Shown piece by piece: positions 1 through 8,161 of a stretch of 64,000 nucleotides of DNA. The stretch is from CAYPJE01 sp964410945. GTDB lineage: Bacteria > Fidelibacterota > Marinisomatia > Marinisomatales > TCS56. The notes beneath the pieces are model-generated. The model ran no database searches, was not told the DNA's origin, and saw nothing but the letters and a program-made list of their open reading frames with translations. Made by a program: the position numbers and the translations under genes. The stretch spans positions 1 through 64,000 of the forward strand of contig CAYPJE010000007.1 of the NCBI GenBank assembly GCA_964410945.1. The letters are read 5' to 3'. Within the stretch, counting starts at the first letter, position 1. Each line of letters opens with the position of its first letter.

Positions 1-1
1 T

Positions 2-706
2 GACAGTGGACAGATAGTACCAGCCCCACCCGAGAACCAGCAGATAGGTGAAGTCGGTCTAAAAGCCTATGATACCGATCGTGACCGAACCTGGCGTCAC
101 TTGGATTTTTTCCAGCATAAAGCCTACATCCATTGCCGTGTACCGAGAGTAAAATGTTCAAGTTGTGGAGTAAGAACCATTACTGTTCCCTGGGCCCGTC
201 CGGGAAGTGGCTTTACGTTTTTATTTGAGGCGTTTGCGTTAGTTCTGGTACGGGATATGCCGGTGAAGGCAGCAGCCAGAATAATAAGAGAACATGATAC
301 CCGGATTTGGCGATTATTACGTCTTTATATTGGGCAAGCCAGGGAAAAGGAAAACTTTAGTACAGTGACCCAGGTGGGGACGGATGAAACTTCCTGGAAA
401 AAGCGTCATCAATATGTGACTGTTTTTGTTGATTTGGAAGAATCGAAGACGATGTATGTGACGCCGGGCCGTGACCGCACTACTCTAAGAGCCTTTCGGG
501 ATGATTTTGAAGTATATGGTGGTACAAGAAAACAAGTTAATGATTTTTGTATCGATATGTGTCCGGCCTTCCGGTCTGGTGTGGAAGAATATTTTCCGGC
601 AGCAGCCATTACCTACGACCGCTTTCATGTGATGAAGATAATGAATCAAGCTTTGGATGAGGTGCGTCGTCAGGAACAGGTAAGGAACAAACATTTGCGA
701 AACAGC
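2..706 (+). pseudogene. ISL3-family transposase, partial, C-terminally truncated
   Basis: The reading frame is already open at base 2, before the first possible start (TTG at 101), so the gene begins to the left of the window. The visible part has the ISL3 signature: a WRHLDFFQHKAY stretch, a CSSCG zinc-binding pair near the start, and the catalytic-domain segments GTDETSWKKRHQYVTVFVD and DMCPAF. The similarity stops after EVRRQEQVRNK at about 690-705. The remaining residues up to the stop at 796 are read from the antisense of the neighbouring IS3 fragment and do not belong to the family. ISL3 transposases are usually over 400 aa, so the C-terminal third is missing. Not functional. Confidence 0.75.
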
Positions 707-909
707 CGTTTTAAACGGCGGTTCTCATCCTCCAGCTCTTTGAGCTTCTTGATGTCGGATGCCTCCATACCTCCAAATTTACTTTTCCAGCGGTAGTAGG
801 TGGCATCAGCTATACCATATTCACGGCATATTTCGCTAACCAATCGGCCAGCTTCCACTTCCTTCAATATCCGGATAATCTGATTTTCTATAAAGCGTGT
901 CTTGCGCAT
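706..909 (-). pseudogene. IS3-family OrfA transposase fragment
   Basis: This frame codes for the N-terminal helix-turn-helix part of an IS3-type OrfA: a MRKTRF start, the segment EICREYGIADATYYRWKSK, and then the leucine-zipper-like segment KKLKELEDENRRLKR. In intact elements the zipper continues for another 20 or so residues and is followed by OrfB, which carries the DDE catalytic site. Here the frame runs into antisense ISL3 sequence after residue 68 and stops at 670. No OrfB is present. A good ribosome binding site (AGGAG, read on the minus strand) lies just before the start, so the beginning of the element is intact. Confidence 0.75.
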
Positions 910-1100
910 AGTAAGCTCCTTTTTCAGCTTTTAGTTTAGCCGAATAACTCGCATTATCAATGGTACTATTATCAGGGGGGATTACATAAAAACAAAAAAA
1001 AACGAAGACAGTGGCAGCTTAAATGCATTTCACAGAAAGAATTTTACACTACCGCGCAATTTTGTGTAAATTATGTATAATTAGGGAATGAGGAATTTGT

Positions 1101-2534
1101 ATGTCCCAGTACTGCACAATATTCTTAATAGTTATTCTATATGTGACATCTACATTACATGCTGATAACTCTTTTATCGCCGTACACGATTTCGAAGGTA
1201 AAGGTGTTTCTAATCTTGAAGCAAGTGCTTTGACCGATAGGCTGCGAACAGAAATTATCAATTTAGGGACAGTCAAGGTGGTTGAAAGAGCTGAGATGGA
1301 TGAAATACTGAGGGAGCAAGGTTATCAACAAACTGGCTGTTTTACCAGTGAATGTATGGTTGAAGTAGGAAAATTAATTGGGGCAGAGAAAATTATCAGT
1401 GGTAGTATTAGTAAAGTAGGTAATACTTATAGTGTTAATGCCCGCATAATAAATGTTGAAACAGGAGAAATTAAAAATTCAATTACTTATGATTTAAATG
1501 GGGAAATTGATGAATTATTAATATCTGGGATGAGAAATGTTTCTCAATTGCTATTTACGGCTGATCAAGTAGACTATATTGAATTAAGTACAACTTATGA
1601 ATATTATAACAATGGCCAGGTAAAAAGTGCAGGCCAATTAATTGGTAAAATAAAAGTGGGGCGATGGATATATTATTATGATAATGGTAGAATTTTGAGG
1701 GTCGGTGCATATCGAAACGATCTTAAAATTGGATCTTGGGCATACTATTACTCGAATGGTAAAAAAGAAAAAGAGGGTACCTATACGGAAGATAAGCTTG
1801 ATGGTCAGTGGATATACTATTATTCTTCTGGAAATAAAGAAAAAGAGGGTGCCTATACGGTAGATAAACTTGATGGTCAGTGGACTTACTATTACTCTTC
1901 TGGTAAAAAGGAAGAAGAGGGTGCTTATATAGAAGGTAAACGTGATGGAATATGGACAACCTATTTTCCGGATAATGAGTTATATTATCAAATCTTATGG
2001 AAATCTGGTAGGATGACGGGCGATTGGAAAATATATAACACAGATAATCAATTATTGGTTGATATCGTTGATATGAAAATATACCCAAGCAAACATATAT
2101 CTCTTGTGGCTTCACCTGGACCATATTCAAAGACGATAACTCAGGTTAGTTATGACTACACTTGGAGATATAAATTGCTTATCGAAAAAGAATTTTTATC
2201 GGCGATAATAAATACGCCAAAGTTATTTCTTAATGGTGAAATAATAGAATTTTATCCAACTGGTAAAATCATGTCCCGAGTATTAATTGAACAAGGATGG
2301 GCAAATGGATATCGTGTGCTATATAGTGAGCAGGGAGACACTCTCAATGTGAGCAAATTTGACCGTGGAATTGGAAGATACACAGCATTCACTAAAAAGG
2401 GCTACTGTTATGGATCGTGTAGAAATTATGATGGGGTTTCAATGATTCCAATTGGGCAATGGAGTTTTAAGGATAAGGATGGGAATTTGGAATCTATCAA
2501 TTATGATAAATTTGGGAATGCAATAATGGAATAA
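1101..2534 (+). CDS. Secreted protein with CsgG-like N-terminal domain and MORN-type repeats
   Basis: 477 aa, start chosen at the ATG preceded by GAGGAA at 1089-1094. Residues 1-21 form a signal peptide. About residues 25-150 resemble the CsgG/FlgO/TolB-N fold: a VHDFEGKGV strand, the LTDRLRTEI helix, VVERAEMDEILREQG and GAEKIISGSISK. About residues 165-300 are WxYYYSNGKKEKEGxY-type repeats of the MORN_2 (YwqK-like) kind, three of which are nearly identical 24-residue units. The last 150 residues are less regular. The family role is unknown; CsgG-like domains often assist outer-membrane secretion or assembly, and YwqK-type repeats often sit on the cell surface. I see no operon partner; IS fragments lie upstream and a tRNA downstream. 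Confidence 0.7.
   Translation: MSQYCTIFLIVILYVTSTLHADNSFIAVHDFEGKGVSNLEASALTDRLRTEIINLGTVKVVERAEMDEILREQGYQQTGCFTSECMVEVGKLIGAEKIISGSISKVGNTYSVNARIINVETGEIKNSITYDLNGEIDELLISGMRNVSQLLFTADQVDYIELSTTYEYYNNGQVKSAGQLIGKIKVGRWIYYYDNGRILRVGAYRNDLKIGSWAYYYSNGKKEKEGTYTEDKLDGQWIYYYSSGNKEKEGAYTVDKLDGQWTYYYSSGKKEEEGAYIEGKRDGIWTTYFPDNELYYQILWKSGRMTGDWKIYNTDNQLLVDIVDMKIYPSKHISLVASPGPYSKTITQVSYDYTWRYKLLIEKEFLSAIINTPKLFLNGEIIEFYPTGKIMSRVLIEQGWANGYRVLYSEQGDTLNVSKFDRGIGRYTAFTKKGYCYGSCRNYDGVSMIPIGQWSFKDKDGNLESINYDKFGNAIME
1737..1952 (+). repeat. Three 72-bp in-frame tandem repeats
   Basis: Units begin at the TGG codons at 1737, 1809 and 1881, with the next TGG at 1953. Each encodes 24 residues of the MORN type. 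The first two are the most alike at DNA level, which points to recent duplication. The array lies in the CsgG/MORN gene. Confidence 0.85.
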
Positions 2535-2847
2535 ATGCATTTAATTTGGTGTGTTCGTATATATTAATTTGTATTAGCCATGATCAAATCTGACAGGTGG
2601 CAATAGGAATTGGTGGACATGCGGTATCCTTTCTAAAATTAGAAAGTGAAAAAGAAGGAGATACCAACAATGACACTAATGACAGACTTATATAGACTAA
2701 GATGAATTTACCTGCCGTCGAAGTGGCACGTAGGCAGGCCAGACCTGTCTACATATTTGCAGAATGTAGCGGGGGAAGGATCCGCCTACGCTCTCCGAGA
2801 CTACGGCGGACAAGTTTGAACCATTATTGTTCTAACCCATCCTAAAT
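2535..2847. other. Intergenic stretch with palindromes and a partial tRNA copy
   Basis: No gene is supported here. It contains a perfect 18-bp palindrome at 2629-2646 (CTTTCTAA with its complement), and a short open stretch from ATG 2669 that stops after eleven codons in spite of a strong GGAG upstream. Two imperfect GC-rich hairpins follow (around 2710-2737 with CCTGCC/GGCAGG arms, and 2781-2811 with TCCGCC/GGCGGA arms). Bases 2766-2781 are identical to 2891-2906, which are the last bases of the tRNA-fMet gene. This may be the scar of an integration event. Confidence 0.6.
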
Positions 2848-2886
2848 GAAAAATCCCCTGGCTCTTCTTTGAAGAACCAGAGGATT
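2848..2886 (-). terminator. Rho-independent terminator of the tRNA-fMet gene
   Basis: An inverted repeat with arms AAATCCCCTGGCTCTTC and GAAGAACCAGAGGATTT, two mismatches, and a short loop. Read on the minus strand it lies just past the tRNA 3' end and is followed by a run of T. Confidence 0.8.
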
Positions 2887-2891
2887 TCCAG

Positions 2892-2965
<74 letters not shown>

Positions 2966-3219
2966 ATCGCTTATAAAATCTTTTGCTTTGTACCTGCCGT
3001 GATAATTTCATCATCCAGCAGGCGATCGTGTAAAAATATTCTTAAAAAACGTCGCCAAAGTTAGGCCACTATCCCTTGATTTCCAATAGCCAGTAAGCGG
3101 GAAATACAGATTAATGGGGCATTCAAAAGTTCTGGTTTCTTTAACATGATATTTTATTATCCCGTTATGCTAATTATATTGACTTGTGTTTGAACACGTT
3201 TTCATTATGAGGATACCCC

Positions 3220-4677
3220 ATGCGCCCAAAAATCAGTTTTCTTGCCCCTGAGTTGATCGAGAAGATCGTCGCCGAGAGTATCGCCATCCTGGAGAGGGTG
3301 GGGGTGGAAATCGATAATCCGGACCTGGTTTCGATTCTGGCGGACAATGGCGCCCGGGTGGATGAACAGGCCGGAAGGGTCTATTTCCCGGAGACTGTGA
3401 TCAGGTCGGCCCTGGATACGGCTCCTGCCGGGTTCAAGCTGTATGATGTATCGGGTAACCAGACCCATGATTTCAGCGGTGACAACATCCATTTTACACC
3501 CGGGTCATCGGCCCTGACAATCCTTGACCACAAGACACAGGAGATTCGGCCGCCGTCATCAGTCGATTATGTGGATTTTGTCAAACTGGTCTCCGGCCTC
3601 GATAATATCGCCTCCCAGAGCACGGCCTTTGTCCCCGCCGATGTACCGGAACAGGTATCGGACAGCTACCGTCTGTTTTTATCCCTCCTGTACGGTAAGA
3701 AGCCGGTGATCACCGGCGCTTTCAGCATCGATGCCTTTGAAATCATGCACGATCTCCAGTTGATCGTCCGGGGATCGCAAAATGCCTTGGACGAGAAACC
3801 CTTAACCGTTTTCACCTGCTGTCCCACTTCACCGTTGAAGTGGAGTTCGGTATCATCGCAGAACCTGGTGGACTGCGTCAGCAATGCTATTCCGGTGGAA
3901 ATCGTGGCCATGCCCATGACCGGATTTATCTCCCCGGTGACCCTCATCGGGACGGTCATTCAACATACGGCCGAACTGCTCAGCGGGCTGGTGATCAGCC
4001 AGGTTGTCCAGCCCGGGGCCCGCCTCCTGTGGGGCGGCTCGCCCACCGCTTTCGATATCCGCTTCGAAACCACTCCCATGGGGGCCGTCGAGACGATGAT
4101 GATCGACTGTGCCAATTGCGAAGTGGGCAAACATCTGGGATTGCCGACCCAGGCCTATATTTCCCTCAGTGACGCCAAACTCCTGGACGCCCAGGCCGGA
4201 CTGGAAACAGGGATGGGCGCTACCCTGGCGGCTTTGTCCGGGATCAATAATATCTCCGGGCCGGGAATGCTGGACTTCGAAAATTGCCAGAGCCTGGAGA
4301 AACTGGTCCTGGATAACGAAATCGCCGGTATGGCCCTGCGGCTGGCAGATGGTATGACCCCGCGGGATGATTTTCCCATTGTACCATTGATGGAAGAGCT
4401 GCTGGCCGAGAAACATCTGCTGATCGCCGACCATACCCTGGCGAACCTGCGCCGGGAACATTATTATCCCGGACCGGTTATCGACCGGGCCAACCGTTCC
4501 CGCTGGACCGGGGAGGGCAGCACATCCCTGGAAGACCGTGCCCACGGGGAGGTGGAACGCATTATCAGCGAATATAAACCATCGAGCTTGCCTGTCTCAA
4601 TAAAAAACGATTTGATCGATCGTATGCGGTCCACGGCGGGAAAATACGGCTTACGGGAATTGCCAACCAGACATTGA
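3220..4677 (+). CDS. MttB-superfamily methyltransferase, non-pyrrolysine type
   Basis: 485 aa, full length for the trimethylamine methyltransferase (MttB) superfamily, with the usual N-terminal helix (LIEKIVAESIAILERVGVEI), the middle segment around PVITGAFSID and the C-terminal LEKLVLDNEIAGMALRLADG. The frame has no internal TAG, so this is one of the members that lack pyrrolysine. Characterised members of that group demethylate quaternary amines such as glycine betaine or proline betaine and pass the methyl group to a corrinoid protein. No corrinoid protein, activase or second methyltransferase gene is nearby, so the substrate cannot be guessed from context. The TGA stop overlaps a possible small frame starting at 4674. 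Confidence 0.85.
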   Translation: MRPKISFLAPELIEKIVAESIAILERVGVEIDNPDLVSILADNGARVDEQAGRVYFPETVIRSALDTAPAGFKLYDVSGNQTHDFSGDNIHFTPGSSALTILDHKTQEIRPPSSVDYVDFVKLVSGLDNIASQSTAFVPADVPEQVSDSYRLFLSLLYGKKPVITGAFSIDAFEIMHDLQLIVRGSQNALDEKPLTVFTCCPTSPLKWSSVSSQNLVDCVSNAIPVEIVAMPMTGFISPVTLIGTVIQHTAELLSGLVISQVVQPGARLLWGGSPTAFDIRFETTPMGAVETMMIDCANCEVGKHLGLPTQAYISLSDAKLLDAQAGLETGMGATLAALSGINNISGPGMLDFENCQSLEKLVLDNEIAGMALRLADGMTPRDDFPIVPLMEELLAEKHLLIADHTLANLRREHYYPGPVIDRANRSRWTGEGSTSLEDRAHGEVERIISEYKPSSLPVSIKNDLIDRMRSTAGKYGLRELPTRH

Positions 4678-4766
4678 TTTTTATCTTTATCGTTTTATTG
4701 AACATTTTACTGGCGGCCGATGAACCGGTATTTCGCGTGGAACAGCTGGCTGATCTGGAGGATTAG
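4674..4766 (+). CDS. Possible 30-aa secreted peptide or truncated gene start
   Basis: A TTG overlapping the methyltransferase stop opens a 30-codon frame that looks like a signal peptide (IFIFIVLLNILLAADEP) followed by 15 further residues and a TAG. The pattern is that of the first part of an exported protein whose body was lost. There is no clear ribosome binding site other than coupling to the upstream gene. Weak evidence; it may be chance. Confidence 0.25.
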   Translation: MIFIFIVLLNILLAADEPVFRVEQLADLED

Positions 4767-4801
4767 ACCGGCAGGTTTAAATTATCAAATGTAAAATGCT
4801 G

Positions 4802-4990
4802 TCACTGGTGCTTGACAGCTTGGTCGAGTTCGTAGTAGCAGTTGGGGCAGACCCAGATACTGCGGTTAAAAGGCAGGTCGAATACCATCAGGTATTCGTT
4901 ATGTGACTGACAGCGCTGGCAACCGCCGTTCCGTACTTTATGATTTAGCAGACGATTCACTTCGCGCCGTCTACTGTTGGCTGTTTTCAT
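4802..4990 (-). CDS. Small zinc-ribbon protein of unknown function
   Basis: 62 aa with the start at 4990, chosen because GAGG lies five bases before that ATG on the minus strand; a longer frame begins at 5062 but adds residues without an obvious binding site. A basic N terminus (KTANSRRREVNRLLNHK) is followed by two CxxC pairs (GGCQRCQ and WVCPNCY) about 24 residues apart, as in a zinc ribbon. Such small proteins may bind nucleic acid or act as metal-binding adaptors. I do not recognise the family. It stands alone between the methyltransferase and a lipoprotein gene. Confidence 0.6.
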   Translation of the reverse strand: MKTANSRRREVNRLLNHKVRNGGCQRCQSHNEYLMVFDLPFNRSIWVCPNCYYELDQAVKHQ

Positions 4991-5171
4991 CATTTCCTCA
5001 GAAATTCTTATCATTGCTATTGCATATTTAAACAAATACTGTGCCATTGAGGTTCCAGCCACTGATTAGAATGTGATATCAATCAACCTGTGTAAAGTCA
5101 ATAGGGATAATAGATTCCGTCGGTAGGGCAGTCAAACGGACCGGATTGCGAAAAGTCCGGGGAAAGCAGTT

Positions 5172-5897
5172 TTACTGAATACTGGTATCCTGTATAATGA
5201 AGGCATTTAATTCCACATCAGTCATGTTATCAATCGATCCTGACAGCACAATTGTATAATTAACACCTCCCAGAAGGGTCATATACTGAGTGGTGAGCAG
5301 AATACCGCCGCTGGCGGCATCGGTTAGTGTAAATGCATACGTTCCTTCATCCATCCGGAGATAGTGGGAGGTATCATAGAGGTCCAGATCCTCTATCTTT
5401 TGGCCGTTATTGGCTTCAATATTCATTAAAGGTGCATCAGTTGAGGCATGAATGAAACGCAGGAAGGATGATTCGTCCGGGGGCAGGTCCAGTGTGTCTT
5501 CGACAATCAGGAAAGTAGGGCTCAATGTGGCATTATAATCGACCAGCAGAATAGTATAATTCAGGTCCTCTGCCAGATTGATTGTTTGTTCTGTGGCAAC
5601 GATAGTGGTACCGTCCCTGGTGACCCTGAAAGTGCGATCACCGGAATAGAATTCACCAGGGCCATAGGAATTCTGATAGGCAGCATCCTCCACCAGCAGA
5701 TAATACGAATCATCGGAACCATAGGTATTACAATCTATATCAACCAGGCCGGTGCTGGAAGAGGCATGTACAATCTTCAGGATTGAATATGTTTCTTCTT
5801 CCTCGGTGATTGTTGCTGAGTCGGCGATTTCCGAATCGCATCCGAAAAATAAAAATACTATCCCGGTAATAATTGCCAGGCTAATTTTATTAAACAT
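5172..5897 (-). CDS. DUF4397-like lipoprotein
   Basis: 241 aa. The N terminus is a lipoprotein signal with the lipobox ending FFGC (Cys20). Two copies of a beta-rich domain follow, each beginning with a RFIHAS/KIVHAS motif (about residues 40-130 and 145-235), typical of the DUF4397 group. Each copy has the pattern of a surface-exposed beta sandwich, with repeated Y/T/V strands such as NYTILLVD and NYTIVLSG. The function of the family is not established; members are common in FCB-group and deltaproteobacterial outer-membrane lipoproteins. It is transcribed toward the zinc-ribbon gene. Confidence 0.7.
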   Translation of the reverse strand: MFNKISLAIITGIVFLFFGCDSEIADSATITEEEETYSILKIVHASSSTGLVDIDCNTYGSDDSYYLLVEDAAYQNSYGPGEFYSGDRTFRVTRDGTTIVATEQTINLAEDLNYTILLVDYNATLSPTFLIVEDTLDLPPDESSFLRFIHASTDAPLMNIEANNGQKIEDLDLYDTSHYLRMDEGTYAFTLTDAASGGILLTTQYMTLLGGVNYTIVLSGSIDNMTDVELNAFIIQDTSIQ

Positions 5898-5980
5898 GCT
5901 TTGTCCGATTATTTACTGCTCTAATTACTCTGATTTGACAATGATTACCGCCGGTTTATTCCAATTTTAATCCTGGGCAG

Positions 5981-6871
5981 TTATGAAGTTTGGTCCATGT
6001 GTTCCCACATCTCAGAGATCATTTCAGCGCTGTGGGTGCGGGAATTGGTGCCCAGGTCGATCAATTTACAGTTGGGAAGCAGTGGCGCCATTTTTTCCAC
6101 GTTACCATGTTCGTGCAGTTTATCTGTATTGCCACTGATTATAAGCACGGGCACCTCGATATCCGGCAAAATATCCCAGACCGTATAATCCTGGAACCGG
6201 AGAGCGGCCTTTTTCAGTTTGTAGGGATCGGCTGCGTCCAGGTTGCGGCAGTATTTCCGGTACTGCTCCGGGTCAGCTTCCACATTCACCCGGAAGGTGC
6301 GCAGATACCATTTGAGCCACGGTTTCAGGATCAAATAGAGGGAGGGTATGAATAGTCGGATAACAATCCTGCCCCAGGCCGGAACTCTGAACACCGCGTT
6401 GGGACCGATTAACGTTACCTGTCCTGGAGAACGGCGCAGTTCGGTACAGGCTTCCAGTATTGCGGTTGCTCCCAGGGAACTGCCCATCAATACATACTCA
6501 TTATCCGGCAGCTCTAATATTTCTGTTAAACAGATAATATCATGGGCTATATCTTCAACACCCAGGCCGTATTTTCCTTTCAGCTGTGAGCTGGTTTTTT
6601 CCCGGGTTTCCACATAATAAACCACCGTATCGGCTGTTAAGGCTTTTAGGGCATTCCCCCAGCTGTCCATCCGGGAAACCCAGCCCGGAATGAAAAGCAC
6701 CGGGGGGTGTTCAGGGGGGTGCGGGGGAGTAAAGGTGATTACGCGTAGCTGTACCTGATCGTTGACCGCTACCATCTCATCATCAATAGTGCAGTCGGGA
6801 TGGCTATAGAATTCCGGTTCCAGGGGGATGGTTTCCACCAGAGGAACAGTGACTTCTAATTGGGTACTCAC
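5981..6871 (-). CDS. Alpha/beta hydrolase
   Basis: 296 aa, starting at a GTG that overlaps the stop of the upstream lipid kinase by four bases. The fold is shown by the PVLFIPGW oxyanion segment (about 57-64), the nucleophile elbow GSSLG at 130-134 with Ser132, an acid near 250 in ISGNTDKLHE, and His280 in the C-terminal segment. The hydrophobic stretch around residues 170-195 may form a lid that interacts with membranes. Overlap with a diacylglycerol kinase-like gene suggests a joint role in lipid turnover, for example as an acyl hydrolase, but the substrate cannot be read from sequence. Confidence 0.75.
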   Translation of the reverse strand: MSTQLEVTVPLVETIPLEPEFYSHPDCTIDDEMVAVNDQVQLRVITFTPPHPPEHPPVLFIPGWVSRMDSWGNALKALTADTVVYYVETREKTSSQLKGKYGLGVEDIAHDIICLTEILELPDNEYVLMGSSLGATAILEACTELRRSPGQVTLIGPNAVFRVPAWGRIVIRLFIPSLYLILKPWLKWYLRTFRVNVEADPEQYRKYCRNLDAADPYKLKKAALRFQDYTVWDILPDIEVPVLIISGNTDKLHEHGNVEKMAPLLPNCKLIDLGTNSRTHSAEMISEMWEHMDQTS

Positions 6872-7812
6872 AATACAACCCGGATGGCTTGTTTCAGTAC
6901 CGAGAATTCGGCTGGGGGATAACCACCGATTTCGCCATCTGTTTCGATGCAGATATCATCGTCAGATTCAAACAATAATGATTTACAGCGCCGGTGATGT
7001 GCTTCATCCTTGTTGAGTATATTACCGGTATACAGGGCAATGATCATATTCAGCAGTTTTATTTTGGAAACGGCGTCTACCAGGACCACATCCATCAGGC
7101 CATCATCCTGGTTGCAGTTGATGCCGTAATTCATTCCACCGCCGAAATAAGGTGTTTTGAAGGCCGTCATGTTTGTGATGCCATTGGTTTCCCATTCGTG
7201 CTCATCGGTTTTGACCTTACAGTTGACCGGTTCGAATTCCATGATGGCACTCACCCCGGCCATGATAGCGGCTCCATCAACCGTAAGCCGCTTCACAAAC
7301 TTGGAAAAACCGGTCACATTATTATATTTATTATTAGCGGCTGAGATAACACCAATGCTGGAGTTATTAATGAAATAACGGCTGGTATCCTGTCCCAGGG
7401 AATCTTTGCATTCCACCAGACAAACATCAATTAAGGTCGAACTTTTACTGAGAAATCGTTCCACCATGCTACGGCCATCGGGGAATTTTTTTGCGAAATC
7501 ACAACTGCTGCCGGCAGGGAAATAAACCAGCTGGAGCTCGGAGGTTACCTGTTGGCCGAATTGCACCAGCCCCTGGATGGTCTCGTTTACGGTTCCATCG
7601 CCACCAAAAACCGCAATCCGTTTAAAACCATCTTTGACCAGAATGGTGGCGATCTCAGTGGCGTGGGTTGGGCTTTCGGTCAGCTGGAATTCAAACGGAT
7701 GGTTGCCCTGCTCCAGTTGATACCGGAATTTATCCCAACGTTTCGCTGCCAGTCCCTCGCCCGCAGCAGGATTACAGATAATGAATGTTTTGTCGGTTAC
7801 TCTACTATCCAT
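6868..7812 (-). CDS. DagK/YegS-family lipid kinase
   Basis: 314 aa, the usual length of soluble lipid kinases of the diacylglycerol kinase catalytic family. The N-terminal FIICNPAAGEG loop and the nucleotide-binding GGDGT at residues 70-74, followed by VNETIQGL, are the family signatures. The C-terminal beta-sandwich domain includes YFGGGMNYGINCNQDDGLMDVVLVD. Products of this family range from phosphatidic acid to phosphorylated sphingoid bases; sequence alone does not decide. It forms a two-gene operon with the downstream hydrolase (GTGA overlap). Confidence 0.88.
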   Translation of the reverse strand: MDSRVTDKTFIICNPAAGEGLAAKRWDKFRYQLEQGNHPFEFQLTESPTHATEIATILVKDGFKRIAVFGGDGTVNETIQGLVQFGQQVTSELQLVYFPAGSSCDFAKKFPDGRSMVERFLSKSSTLIDVCLVECKDSLGQDTSRYFINNSSIGVISAANNKYNNVTGFSKFVKRLTVDGAAIMAGVSAIMEFEPVNCKVKTDEHEWETNGITNMTAFKTPYFGGGMNYGINCNQDDGLMDVVLVDAVSKIKLLNMIIALYTGNILNKDEAHHRRCKSLLFESDDDICIETDGEIGGYPPAEFSVLKQAIRVVL

Positions 7813-8161
7813 GTTTCACTGGCATATTCTAATTTAAAATATCACCTTTATGGAATTAAGGTCAAAACATTGTTTTACTTAGTTCGGCCGTTGTTGGACA
7901 GTAAAACCTTCAGTCACACTTTCCAGATCCCATAATTCCCCATATTTCCTCTATCTTAAATACTTTTATCTTTAATCTTTTGTCTTTTATCTTGTTTCTT
8001 GACAACCAAATTCCGGTAATCGGGTCTGTATTGCATATGGTTATAAAACCAGGTGGGATTTTGCCATCCTTCATGGCCTTAAATACTTAAATTTAATATT
8101 GTGAGGCACGTGATTAGGCAAATTTTCAATGATTAGAGGGCATTAATTGAAAGGAAATAAA
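7813..8161. other. Divergent intergenic region
   Basis: About 350 bases between two divergent genes. It is AT-rich with T-rich strings around 7955-7995. Promoters for both directions are expected, but I cannot name a convincing pair of hexamers. No RNA gene or open frame of interest was seen. Confidence 0.5.

Larger units (their letters stand above)
1..985. mobile_element. Composite of ISL3 and IS3 insertion-sequence remnants
   Basis: The first kilobase holds two transposase fragments in opposite orientation that meet near 706. The left one, on the plus strand, is an ISL3-type transposase that enters from outside the window and loses its C-terminal part at the junction. The right one, on the minus strand, is the first gene of an IS3-type element, cut off after about 68 residues. 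The run of six G at 976-981 followed by ATT may mark the outer end of the IS3 element, but I could not pair it with a second inverted repeat. Neither element looks able to move by itself. An insertion of one element into the other followed by deletion is the simplest reading. Confidence 0.7.

Noticed and set aside
1723..2130. 135-codon minus-strand frame opposite the MORN repeats
   Set aside because: Its repeated HQVYLPYRHPLF segments are the antisense of the 72-bp repeats.
3853..4545. 230-codon minus-strand frame opposite the MttB gene
   Set aside because: Shadow of the plus-strand gene: composition mirrors its codon use and there is no family resemblance.
3220..4677. Pyrrolysine-containing MttB
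   Set aside because: No in-frame TAG occurs in the gene, and pyl genes are not nearby.
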